Origin: Eleusine coracana subsp. coracana
Taxonomy: Eukaryota > Streptophyta > Magnoliopsida > Poales > Poaceae
Length of the DNA stretch: 64,000 bases
Assembly: GCA_032690845.1 (NCBI GenBank)
Contig: CM064426.1
Location: 75,442,403 to 75,506,402, forward strand
Reading direction: 5' to 3'
This document shows positions 1 to 10,292 of the stretch, piece by piece. How positions within the stretch are numbered: position 1 is the stretch's first letter; every line of letters begins with the position of its first letter. Made by a program: the position numbers and the translations under genes. Under the pieces are notes generated by a model that was not told the DNA's origin, did not search any database, and saw nothing but the letters and a program-made list of their open reading frames with translations.

Positions 1-309
1 CCTCGTCGTCAAGTCGGTCTCAGCCGCCGTCGCCAACAACGTGACGGTGCTGCACGTCGTCGCCGCCTTCTCTACCCAGTCCAGAAGGAAACGTACGTAC
101 TCTCATCTCAAACTATGTCTTCCATACTAGCTTTCGTAGTCTGCTTGTGTATGATGGATATTGCTATGGTAGATGTTGTGCTTTTATCTGGCTTTATAGA
201 CCTGTCTAGATCTTATGTAGACTTGTCTAGTTCATTATACAATCTGTTAATCATACTTATGATTTATGTCTGGATTAATATAAAACTAAAAGTGCTAATT
301 TTTCCAACA
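1..309 (+). repeat. 5' LTR, 3' portion only
   Basis: Matches 5515-5826 and ends in CCAACA at 309. The first ~160 bases are identical to the 3' LTR; all differences fall in the second half. No canonical primer-binding site for initiator tRNA-Met (TGGTATCAGAGC) follows the LTR end; the next bases are ATCAAAAAACC. The site may be deleted or use another tRNA. Confidence 0.93.
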
Positions 310-329
310 ATCAAAAAACCTTATTGTAG
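93..329 (+). other. Possible leader intron spanning the 5' LTR end
   Basis: A donor-like GTACGT starts at 93, and a T-rich stretch ends in TTATTGTAG at 321-329, 13 bases before the gag ATG at 343. The 237-bp interval is AT-rich, between a GC-rich leader and gag. LTR divergence sits inside this interval while the preceding exon-like part is unchanged. Splicing is inferred only. Confidence 0.4.
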
Positions 330-342
330 GCACTTTAGTTTT

Positions 343-3300
343 ATGGCTGGATTTATCGATGCACTGAGGCCAGAGAAATTCACTGGCGTGCACTTCAAAA
401 GATGGCAAGTGAAAGTCACTCTGTGGCTTACTACCATGAATATGTTCTGGGTGTCCACTGGCAAACCTGAAGGCGATCTCACTGCAGATCAGGAAAAGGC
501 CTACAGTGAAGCCAACACAATATTCTTGGGCGCTGTTATTGGAGTTTTGGTAGATCATCTTCAGGACGTCTACATCCATCATACAGTCGCTAAAGATATG
601 TGGGACGCTCTGATCGCTGACTATGGTGGTTTAGATGCTGGCGTTGAACTGTATGTCATTGAGCAGTACCATAATTTTAAGATGATAGATGGCAAATCTG
701 TCGTCGCACAGGCTCATAAGATACAGTGCATAGTGAAGGAACTCGAATTGCTTAAGATCGTCGTACCTAAGAAGTTTGTGGCTGGGGGCATTATTGCCAA
801 ATTACCTCCAACTTGGAGGAATTTTGCCACTACTCTTAAACACAAGAGGACGAATATATCTGTCTCAGATTTGATCGCGTCTATTGATGTTGAGGAGAAA
901 GCTCGTGAGAAGGATAGACGTTCTAAAGTTAACGAGGGGAACACTATAGCCAATATGGTGCATCAACCACAACAGTCTCATGGCAGTGGTGGTAAGGGCA
1001 AGGGCAAGAACAATAAGCCTAAGCATATCACTACCTTCAAGAAGAAGAACAAGGACAAGGGAGCATGCTTTGTTTGCGGTTCGAATGAGCATTGGGCAAA
1101 AAAGTGTCCAGAACGCAAAGGAAGAAAGTCTCCACAGCAGAAGTCTACGAACATGGTGACCAGTGCTGGAGAAAATAGTGGGTATGGTAATTTACCATAT
1201 GTTTTTTCTGTATTTCAATCTACTTATTGGTGGCTTGATACTGGTGCTAATGTTTATGTTTGTGTTGATGCCTCTTTGTTTACTTCTTACCAGGTCGCCC
1301 GGGATTCCTCCATCCTAATGGGGAATGGATCACATGTTTCTGTTCATGGTGTTGGCACGGTCGAGCTGAAGTTCACTTCGGGGAAGATTGTCCAATTGAA
1401 GAACGTACAGCATGTCCCTTCTATCAAGAAGAATCTCGTTAGTGGCTCCCTTTTGTGTAGGGATGGTTTTAAGGTAGTGCTAGAGTCGAATAAAGTTGTC
1501 GTGTCTAAGAGTGGACAATTTATTGGTAAAGGCTATGAGTGCGGAGGCTTGTTCCGCTTTTCCCTTTCAGATTATTGCAATAAGTCTGTGAACTATATTT
1601 GTGATGGTGTTAATGAGAGTGATGCTAGTGTTTGGCATTCACGTTTATGTCATCTAAATTTTGGTTCTATGTCTCGACTTTCCAGCTTGAATTTAATTTC
1701 GAATTTTTCTATTGTCAAAGGTTCTAAGTGCTCAAGTTGTGTGCAACCTAAGCAACCTCGAAAGCCTCACAAGGCTGCAGAGGAGAGACACTTAGCACCA
1801 CTAGAACTTATACATTCAGATCTCTGTGAAATGAATGGTATATTAACTGAGGGTGGAAAAAAATATTTTATGACTTTGATTGATGATGCGACTAGATTTT
1901 GCTATGTTTATCTGTTAAAAACTAAAGATGAGGCTCTAAACTACTTTAAAATTTATAAGGCTGAAGTTGAAACTCAATTAGAGAAAAAGATCAAAAGAAT
2001 TAGGTCCGATCGTGGTGGCGAGTATTTCTCAAATGAGTTTGACTTATTCTGTGCGGAACATGGTTTGATACATGAGAGGACGCCTCCCTATTCGCCCCAA
2101 TCAAACGGGGTTGCCGAAAGAAAGAATCGCACCTTGACTGACTTGGTTAATTCCATGTTAGATACGGCTGGATTATCTAAGGCATGGTGGGGGAGGCTTT
2201 ATTGACATCATGTCATGTCCTAAATAGAGTTCCTATGAATAATAAGGAGAAGACTCCATATGAGGAATGGATTGGTAGAAAGTCATCGCTCTCTTACTTA
2301 CGCACATGGGGTTGTTTGGCCAAAGTTAACGTACCAATTAACAAGAAGCGTAAGTTGGGACCTAAAACTATGGATTGTATCTTTCTTGAATATGCTCATC
2401 ATAGCATTACCTGTAGATTTTTAGTGTTTAAATCAGAGGTGCCTGATGTTCATGTTAATTCATTAATGGAGTCTCGTGATGTTACTTTCTTTGAGAACAT
2501 ATTTCCTATGAAAGATTTATATAGCATGTCTAGATTATCTTCTGATGTGATTACTGAAACTGCTCCTGAACCTAGTGCATTCTCTGATCATGCTAAACAA
2601 ACACTTGAACCAATCCATGAGGAGATTGATAGTGAAGCTCCTAGGAGGAGCAAGAGACAAAGGACTGCAAAGTCTTTTGGTGATGATTTCACTGTTTATC
2701 TTGTGGATGACACTCCTAGAACCATTTCAGAGGCATATGCATCTCCTGATGCAGATGACTGGAAAGAAGTTGTTCATAGTGAGATGGACTCTATTCTTTC
2801 TAATGGAACTTGGGAAGTTGTCGATAGGCCATAAGGTTGCAAACCTGTGGGTTGTAAATGGGTGTTCAAGAAAAAGTTTAAGCCTGATGGTACTATTGAC
2901 AAGTATAAGGCTCGGCTTGTGGCTAAGGGTTATACTCAGAAAGAAGGCGAAGACTTCTTTGACACTTATTCACCTGTTGCTAGATTGACCACTATTCGTG
3001 TATTACTTGCTCTGGCTGACTCACATGGTCTTATCATTCATCAGATGGATGTTAAGACAACTTTCCTTAATGGAGAGTTGGATGAGGAAATCTATATGGA
3101 TCAGCCTGATGGATTTGTAATAAAGGGTCAAGAAGACAAGGTGTGTAAGTTGTTGAAGTCTTTGTATGGTCTGAAACAAGCTCCTAAGCAGTGGCATGAG
3201 AAATTTGATTCAACACTTCTATCAGTAGGCTTTTCAGTCAATGAGGCTGATAAATGTGTATACTACCGCCATGGTGGGGGCCAGGGAGTTATACTATGCT

Positions 3301-4265
3301 TGTATGTTGATGACATACTCATCTTTGGAACAAATCTTGACATGATCAATGAGGTCAAGACTTTTCTGTGCCAAAGTTTTAATATGAAGGATCTGGGTGA
3401 GGCTGATGTTATCTTGAACATCAAGCTAATCAAAGGAGAGAATGAGATTACTCTTACGCAATCTCATTATGTTGAGAAGCTCTTGAACCGTTTTGGTTAC
3501 AAGGATAGCAAGTCTTCTCCAACACCTTATGATCCCAACTTGATTCTTCGAAAGAATAAGAGAGTTGGCAGAGACCAATTAAGATATTCTCAGATAATTG
3601 GATCACTTATGTACTTACCTAGTGCTACTAGGCCTGACATCTCGTTTGCTATGAGCAAACTAAGCCGGTTTACTTCTTGTCCGGGAGATGATCATTGGCG
3701 TGCGCTTGAGCGGGTAATGCACTATTTAGTTGGTACTATGGATTATGGGATTCATTATTCTGGATATCCAGCAGTACTAGAGGGCTATAGTGATTCCAAT
3801 TGGATATCTGATACTGATGAGCTGTATGCCGCGAGTGGATATGCATTTACTCTTGGTGGTGCTACTGTTTCATGGAAATCATGCAAACAGACCATCTTAA
3901 CGAGGTCTACCATGGAAGCAGAGCTTATCGCACTAGATACAGCTACAGTTGAGGCCGATTGGCTACGTGAGCTCTTGATGGACTTACCTATTGTCGAGAA
4001 ACCTGTGGCGGCAATCCTCATAAATTGTGACAATCAAACTGTGATAGTCAAAGTGAACAATTCTAAGGACAATATGAAGTCATCAAGACATATTAAGAGA
4101 CGTCTAAAATCTGTCAGAAAAATGAGAAACTCCAAAGTCATATCAGTAGAATATATTTCAACTGGTGAGAACCTGGCAGATCAATTCACCAAGGGGCTAT
4201 CACATAATGTGATAGACAATGCATCGAAGGAGATGGGTATGAGACCCATATGTGCTATTCCATAG
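343..4265 (+). pseudogene. Copia gag-pol polyprotein, broken by one frameshift and one stop
   Basis: The open frame extends back into the LTR, but gag should start at the ATG at 343, where capsid-like sequence begins. A CCHC zinc knuckle (C-x2-C-x4-H-x4-C) lies at 1066-1107 and the aspartic protease DTG triad at 1237-1245. The integrase HHCC zinc finger and DDE core run from about 1630 to 2170. One base appears to be missing in the G run near 2188-2194, so the first frame stops at 2205 and integrase continues in the next frame from 2184. That frame meets an in-frame TAA at 2832-2834, then reopens with reverse transcriptase (YVDD at 3303-3314) and RNase H, ending at 4265. Catalytic motifs are kept on both sides of the breaks, which suggests recent loss. 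The protein would form the particle, process itself, copy the RNA and integrate the DNA. Confidence 0.95.
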
Positions 4266-4805
4266 TGGTAACCCAACCTATGTGATCGGAGATCCCGTGA
4301 AGTAGAACCTGGGAAGAACAAGCTATTAGTTAGCATGAGAGTAACCTTTTATGACCCACTCGAGAAGCGATGCATTACTCTCGATATCTGTATGGCAGGA
4401 TGGTTATTGCCTTAATGTATTTAGTTGGCTTTAAATAGCGAAGATGTTGTCCTACAGAACATTCTTGAATGAATATACCTATATGAGTCCGATTGTTGTA
4501 AGGTCGCAATCTGTGAGATTTGGGTGATCTTTATTAAGCTCATGAAAGACCAAGGAAGTATGACCTATATGCTCCACCCGTGGAGAAGCCTACTGGAGGT
4601 CTAGTATCAGTTATGACAGTAAGTGAAACTTGTTTGCACAAAACTTGCAATTCAAGGCGTAGTCCATTGTTCAAGTTGTGAATGAGTGTAGCTTATTGTT
4701 CTCGGTGGAAGTTCAACTTAACAGTCTCCACTAAAAACACTGGTATATTAAACAACAGTGGGGTGAGGCAAAGTCTAGTTGGGACTTTGAGATCTGGTGG
4801 GGGAT
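4266..4805 (+). other. Copia 3' untranslated region with polypurine tract
   Basis: Non-coding stretch between the RNase H stop and the 3' LTR. Its last bases, GATCTGGTGGGGGAT, are the likely polypurine tract that primes plus-strand synthesis directly before the LTR TG at 4806. Confidence 0.75.
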
Positions 4806-5826
4806 TGTTAGAATTATATAGGCTTGGCCCATTAATATTCATAATAATTCCTAGAAAATCTCAAAGTCCCATTCATGAGTGGTGGGAGTGTAAAGGTTTA
4901 GTCCCAAATTGCTAGTGGAGGTGGAGGGAGTCCAACTTATAAGGTTGGTTGCTCTAGCATCTCTTGCAAGTGTGTGGATGGGAGGAAGGAAGAACACACG
5001 CGCGCGCTCGCTCGCCTCGCCTCGCCTCGCCGGGCCGGGCCGGGCGGGGTGGGGCGGGGGCGTGGGCGTGGGTGTGGGTGTGGGCGCGCATCACCTGCGT
5101 GAATGGTCCGTTAAAATTTGGTCCCTTGCCTTGCGGGGGCGCGGCTTTCTTTTGCACTTTCTTTTTGCTGCGTATTCCATATATTTAATTATGGAAACCA
5201 ACGTATTAATATGGTAATTGACTCGGTTGCGGGACGCCCAACCCTAGCGGTTCCTCCCTATAAATACGTACGGGTACCGCCGCAAATCAGATCACGCAAT
5301 CACCTAGGGTTTTGCCTCTCGCTACTGTTGCGCCGCCAAGTCTTCTCCATCCCGATTGTCGGCGTGCACCGGCGAACGGGAGAGCAGGTCTCCGGAACCG
5401 TCGTCCTCTGCGATCCTGCACCGGGAGAGGGCGAATAAGGTTTTTAGGAAGCGCTCTGCGTGACTGCTCGATCGCTTCCTCGTCTTCATCAAGTTCGGCG
5501 CCACGGCTCGTCTTCCTCGTCGTCAAGTCGGTCTCAGCCGCCGTCGCCAACAACGTGACGGTGCTGCACGTCGTCGCCGCCTTCTCTACCCAGTCCAGAA
5601 GGAAACGTACGTACTCTCATCTCAAACTATGTCTTCCATACTAGCTTTCGTAGTCTGCTTGTCTATGATAGATGTTGCTAGTATGGTAGATATTGTGCTT
5701 TTATCTGGCTTTATAGACATGTCTAGATCTTGCGTAGACTTGTCTAGTTTATTATACAATCTATTAATCATACTTATAATTTATATCTGGATTAATATAA
5801 AACTAAAAGTGCTAATTTTTCCAACA
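4806..5826 (+). repeat. 3' LTR, complete (1021 bp)
   Basis: Begins TGTTAGAATT just after the polypurine tract and ends TTTTCCAACA, so it has the TG...CA termini of LTRs. U3 contains a GC-rich G-run tract (about 5015-5095) and a TATA box. The part from 5515 matches the partial LTR at 1-309. Confidence 0.93.
5259..5266 (+). promoter_or_regulatory. LTR TATA box
   Basis: TATAAATA in the 3' LTR, followed about 30 bases later by a C/A-rich stretch (around 5285-5300) suited to transcription start. It marks the U3/R border. The 5' copy of this promoter is outside the window. Confidence 0.6.
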
Positions 5827-5922
5827 TATCCTTTCCCGTACTAGCATCTCATGAATCTACGCCATGTGTGCATCCAATGGAGCAAGGCGATCGCACGGAA
5901 GAGTAGGCGAGTGATCGACTCA

Positions 5923-6616
5923 TCCCTACAATCTATTAATTAAGGTGCGGTCGTCCACTTCGTGTCCACAAAGTTAGAGATTGAATCCAAATCGATTTCA
6001 TACCTTTCATATCAAGTACCAAATTTCAAAAATCATAACTCCCTCATCCGGAGATCAAATTAAGCAAATTTGGACTCTATATCGTAGCTCTCGAAAAGTT
6101 CTACAACTTTGATATTCAATATAAGTACAGATCCTGCCGTTTAGGTTTTCAAATATGCGATGCAAAAGTATTTGTTCTAATTCGGACTTCTCTGCGCAGA
6201 TCTTTATGCGGGACCCATATCTTCTAGCTCTGAAGTCCAAATAATATAATTCACATATATTTTGAAAACGTCTCGATGAGATTTACAACTTTTATGTTTT
6301 AACGTTTTCCATTGGAGCAAGATTTCAAGTTCATAATCGCATTACAATACAGTGCTATTTTGTAGACTATGTAAATTGATTTTTCCTTTCAGATAACACT
6401 TCTAGAATATGGTAAAAAATAATGAAAAATATTATTTTTGACATATAAGATGGTATACTAAAAAACACCAACAATAATATAAATATGATCTTTCATGTAA
6501 ATAATGTAAATAATATTGTATATATCTAATAATTCTATTATGTAAATAATTTATATTTAAGTTATAAAGAGTATTTTGTTTTTTAAGTCCGTAGCAATGC
6601 ACGGACACTTTATTAG
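5923..6616 (+). mobile_element. Non-autonomous Helitron, 694 bp
   Basis: Starts TCCCTACAATC after an A and ends TTAG before a T, matching the 5'-TC and 3'-CTRR ends and the A/T insertion site of Helitrons (CTRR decayed to TTAG). A 6-bp hairpin, GTCCGT / ACGGAC at 6587-6592 and 6601-6606, lies 10 bases before the end, as expected. No Rep/helicase reading frame is present. A related copy lies inverted at 17053-17986. Confidence 0.75.
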
Positions 6617-7230
6617 TAACTAAAGAAGCAAGAATAAGCGAGCTGAGCCAAAAAAATAAAAAATAAAAGAATAGGTCGCTGCATTCCTCGATTCTAGGTG
6701 AGACCGGAGTTCCTCGTCGCCGCGGCTGCAGCGGCTATCTTCCGTCTTCGCGTGGGCAATGACGGCGTTTGCCTCTTCTCATGGTGGACTATCTAATACA
6801 CCGAAAGGCCTCTCACAACATAGTGTAGCAACGACAATGGGTGGCTTTCTCCTCCGGACGGGCAACAACTATAGACACCCTCCTCTAGTCGAAGAGACTA
6901 TGGCTAGCCCTCCTACTATGATTATGGCCAGCACTGAAAAGATCATGATCGTAACTTGTTTCTTCAACTGATTGAGGCAGACACGATCAAACATTGAAAA
7001 CCATTAAAAACTGGTCGGTTTTTATAGTTTTTAGTAAAATCGATTCATCTTGGTTACATCAGATGGTCGGTTTATCACAAAAACCAAATTTGGGTGTTAT
7101 AGTACAAAAACTTTTTATTCAGTTTTTTAATCCTTGATACGATGTAGTACTGCAAATCTAGCAGCCACGTGATGAAGAACGTGATGGAGATTGATGCATG
7201 AGTGTCGACAATGACAACACGCGGTGACGT
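6617..7230. other. Intergenic, no gene recognised
   Basis: Starts AT-rich, then a GC-rich patch near 6705-6760. The only open frame, a 70-codon one at 6759-6971, has no family signature. Nothing else supported. Confidence 0.5.
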
Positions 7231-7372
7231 CAGGCCCACCGTCACCGTCGACTTCCATCTGAATCAGGCCACGATGTTCCATGGTTGTGGATTGTTGACG
7301 GCAGGCTCACCGTCACCGTTGGCTTCCACCTGAATCAGGCCACAATGCTCCATGGTTGTGGGTTATTTTGTT
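7231..7372 (+). repeat. 71-bp tandem duplication
   Basis: The unit at 7231-7301 (begins CAGGCCCACCGTCACCGT) is repeated at 7302-7372 with scattered substitutions, about 90% identical by eye. Confidence 0.85.
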
Positions 7373-7585
7373 GGTTGCAATGTGAGGGGCTTGGCTGGCT
7401 TATTTTTTGCTTAGTTATCGACTTTTTTGTAAGATCATCCGCTCCTTGCGATTGCCTTGTTTTGTTGGATGCATAAGTAGTGGCGTGAATCTAAAAGGTG
7501 TTATACGGGAAAGGATATAAAGCACGTATGTATAGAATTTTTTTTTCTTTATCAACTACTTTCGTGTTATATTTCTTGGTGTTTT

Positions 7586-7745
7586 CTAATTTTCAGCTGA
7601 CTGAAATTTGATGTTCCTTTTATTAACTCTTTGAGTCATTTGTTGTAAATTAAAATGGTTGATAATTATTATATAGATAAATCTTAAAAAATTAAAATAC
7701 AAAGTAACCCACCATTCAACTGAAAACATTCGCTCAACTAAAGTA
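7586..7745 (+). mobile_element. MITE, CTAATTTTCAG family, copy A (degenerate right end)
   Basis: Begins CTAATTTTCAGCTGACTGAAA and shares its internal ATAATTATTATAT...AAAAATTAAAATACAAA layout with copies at 15170-15330 and 40968-41121. Right end approximate. Confidence 0.55.
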
Positions 7746-8445
7746 AATATGTAAATTTTTATCGTAATTTTGCTGGTTAATAGTACTGGCACGCTTCGGC
7801 GTGCAGGATCTTTGGTCGCTTCATTCTAGTCTGGTCCGTGCCTCCGTGGGTGACCCGGCCAGCATATCAGCGGGCAGTGTCCGTGCATCCCAAAAAGCCG
7901 GCCTGCGTGCTGCGCCGCGCCGGACCACGTACATGTGCTCGTCAGAAGAGTAGTTGGTGAATGTCAGTTTCTTTTCTAAACGTTTTTTGACAGGACATAA
8001 TACCATTAGCATCGACTAAATGATTTTACATTATGTAATAAAATATCTCTATAGACATAATCAGGCTGAGGGAATTATATACGGCTATTCGTTCTACTAA
8101 TATCTCGCCCGGCCGGGCAATTCCTATCCGACCTCCTGGATCGCTTTGAATCGATCTCATTGACTATAATGTGACAAGTAAGATCACTGATAAGGGTCAT
8201 TCAGGTGGGAACAAACATCTAGAGCTATATAAAAGGTCTTTTCTTGTGGAGGCGTGTCAAAGGGGCCATTTCTGGTCTGCTATGTCTATACTAGGAAGGT
8301 AGGTGCGCTCCGCTGCACCCATTTCATTTTCTGTAGATATTAAAAAGGTAAAAGTATTTGATGTGGGTGCATGTGTTTGTGGCTGTTGCTGAGCATGCAC
8401 TCGTTATTTGGAATGGGCTATAAGCAATATGTCAAAAGGCGCGTG
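7746..8445. other. Intergenic, no gene recognised
   Basis: Mixed-composition sequence without a convincing reading frame, RNA gene or paired repeat that I can see. Confidence 0.5.
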
Positions 8446-8453
8446 GCTATCAG

Positions 8454-8997
8454 TAGTCCTGGCCAACTGGGCCGTGCCTGCCGGGCCGGCCCAAAGCACA
8501 AAAATTTTGGCCCGGCCCAGGTCCGGCACGGCACGCCTCAATTCGTGCCCGGGCCGGCCTGGCATGTGCCTTCGTGCCGTGCTAAGGTCGTGGCCTCGGC
8601 CCGACGGGCGGCACGAGCACGACCCATTTAGAGGTGGCCCAATAAAGCACGAATTCGATCCAGTTAGGCACGATTTTGTGTTAAAAAGAAAAAAATATTT
8701 TATATGCATACAACAAGTTGAAGTGGTCTGGTGGTAAACCACTTCACTCTCACCTCAGAGATCTGGGTTCGAATCCCACCTTGCACCTAATTCTTCCCTA
8801 TTTTAGTGTTATTGGGATACTGGGCTCATCGGGCTACCGGGTGTAACGGGTCGGCCTGACACGACCCATGTAATTCATGCCATGCCGTGGGCTGACGACG
8901 CGGCACGACGGGCAGCATGGTCCGGCCCAAAACCAGTGTCATGCCATGTCAGCCCGAAATGGAATGTGCCGGGCAGTGGCCCGTTTGGCCAGGACTA
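8454..8997. mobile_element. Non-autonomous hAT element with 8-bp target duplication
   Basis: Terminal inverted repeats TAGTCCTGGCCAACTGGGCC (left) and the complement of TAGTCCTGGCCAAACGGGCC (right) are flanked on both sides by GCTATCAG (8446-8453 and 8998-9005). An 8-bp duplication and TAG-type ends are typical of hAT. Both subterminal regions are crowded with GCCCGG / GGCACG motifs. No transposase is encoded. A tRNA-like SINE head lies inside. Confidence 0.9.
8710..8800 (+). repeat. tRNA-derived SINE-like sequence inside the hAT element
   Basis: A-box-like GTGGTCTGGTGGTA (8723-8736) and B-box GGGTTCGAATCCC (8765-8777) sit at the spacing of a tRNA gene promoter. A T-arm and weak D- and anticodon-arm pairing can be drawn. 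No complete acceptor stem is visible, so this is a tRNA-related retroposon rather than a working tRNA gene. Confidence 0.6.
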
Positions 8998-9117
8998 GCT
9001 ATCAGGTGCACAACTCATTTTTTTTTTTAATTTGCCCTGCGTAGAGCACGTCGAAGGCGGAAGCACAAAGGAGAAAAATCATTTGGTGGGGCCGTGCCTG
9101 CTGTAGGTGACGTGGAA

Positions 9118-9343
9118 GCCCGTTCATATTTAAATGTCGTTTTAGAGTTGGACACGGGAAATAAGAAGAAGTAAAAAGATGGGTGCACTGAAAATGAGAA
9201 GGAGGGAGATAGAGATAGAGATATAGTGGTAAAAGAGAATATTGTATTGTAAAGAGAGAAAGATGCATTGGAAAGTGAGAATGACATGTAATTACAGAAA
9301 AATTGAAAACTTTAGAATGACATATAAATATAAACGAAGGGAG
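9118..9343 (-). mobile_element. Stowaway-like MITE, related to 18040-18246
   Basis: The reverse complement matches the MITE at 18040-18246 over most of its length, including the ATAGAGATAGAGATATA and TGTAAAGAGA parts. The right end is CGAAGGGAG followed by TA. The left end near 9118 is set by homology only. Confidence 0.65.
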
Positions 9344-9427
9344 TATTCAACTTCAATGGTCTTCTTCCCCATTCAACTGTGAATCTTCTTTCCTATTTAA
9401 CCGTAAACCGTCTCTCTTACTCGCTTT

Positions 9428-9488
9428 ATGTGTGTTCGTTTCTTGGAATCTAAATTTTAATAGTCATATTAATTATTAAAATGCTAAT
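9428..9488 (+). repeat. 5'-end fragment of the GGGTGTGTTCG MITE family
   Basis: Begins TGTGTTCGTTTC and continues as the left ends of the copies at 9800-10130 and 11540-11885, then breaks off after ATTAAAATGCTA. Confidence 0.7.
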
Positions 9489-9799
9489 GAAACCTCTGAT
9501 CTAGAGTACCCCTATTGTCTCCTCTCTCTCGCACACATGGCAACGCCATCCTTGTCTAAATCTCAGGCCACACTCTCTCCAAGTCCCTTCTTCCTCTTCC
9601 CCTCATAGTTATGCGAGATCCAAGTCCTCTTTCAATCAATATCGACAAGCTATAAATCCATGTAAATCTAGTGATTGCGTGTCACCGTTTATCATCACTG
9701 GACGTCCTTTGTGGTCATCCCCCAAGCACTGGCAAGCGGCAACGACGACTTCCTTGTCTCCTCTGGCTCTCTCCATAAGCATATGAGGTAGGCTAGATG

Positions 9800-10130
9800 T
9801 AGGCTATATTTGTTTTTTGGGTCTAAATTTTAGTAGTCACATTAATCATTAAAATGCTATATATAATTATTTAATATATATTAAATATAAAACTAATTAC
9901 AGAGTTAAATGTGTATCAATGAGACAAATTCATTAAGCTTAATTAAGTTATTATTAAGAGATGTTTACTGTAACATCATGTTATCTAATCATGATCTAAT
10001 TAGTCTTAATAGATTTGTCCCGTCATTTAGAGAGAGGGTTATGGACTGGGTTTTGTCAGTAATCTATATTTAATACTCCTAATTATTATCACAATATTCA
10101 ATGGGACATGTCTAAAAATCTGTATCGTGG
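9800..10130 (+). mobile_element. MITE, GGGTGTGTTCG family, worn copy
   Basis: Closely parallels 11540-11885 from the TCTAAATTTTAGT region through GGACTGGGTTTT to GTCTAAAAAT. Both terminal inverted repeats are degraded, so the borders are approximate. Confidence 0.75.
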
Positions 10131-10292
10131 GCGAATGAGAAAGAGCTAAATAGAGGCCCAGAAACGGGTCGTCAAGTAGTCACGGCCGTGTAGCAGCCCA
10201 CGCACGGTAAAAAGAGGCCACACAGGCTGCCATCGACCGAGTCGAATGGACAACCAGAAAGGAACCGCAGCGGGCGCAAGGGAATACGCGGC

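Larger units (their letters stand above)
1..5826 (+). mobile_element. Ty1/copia LTR retrotransposon, 5' end cut by window edge
   Basis: The first 309 bases are repeated at 5515-5826, so they are the tail of a 5' LTR and the matching tail of a full 3' LTR. Between them the coding order is gag, protease, integrase, reverse transcriptase, RNase H, which defines the copia superfamily. A purine-rich tract precedes the 3' LTR. I count about 11 substitutions and one 3-bp indel over the 309 shared LTR bases. At the usual grass rate of about 1.3e-8 per site per year that is roughly 1-2 million years, a rough inference. The reading frame is broken twice, so this copy cannot make a full polyprotein. The 5' flank lies outside the window, so the target duplication cannot be checked. 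Confidence 0.97.

Noticed and set aside
115..342. The gag frame opens upstream with its own ATG inside the LTR (at 115)
   Set aside because: The added residues are LTR-encoded, hydrophobic and shared with the 3' LTR, and lie in the likely intron. Gag homology begins at 343.
8716..8790. Possible tRNA gene
   Set aside because: A and B boxes and a T arm are present, but no complete acceptor stem or sound anticodon arm, and it sits inside a transposon. Called SINE-like instead.
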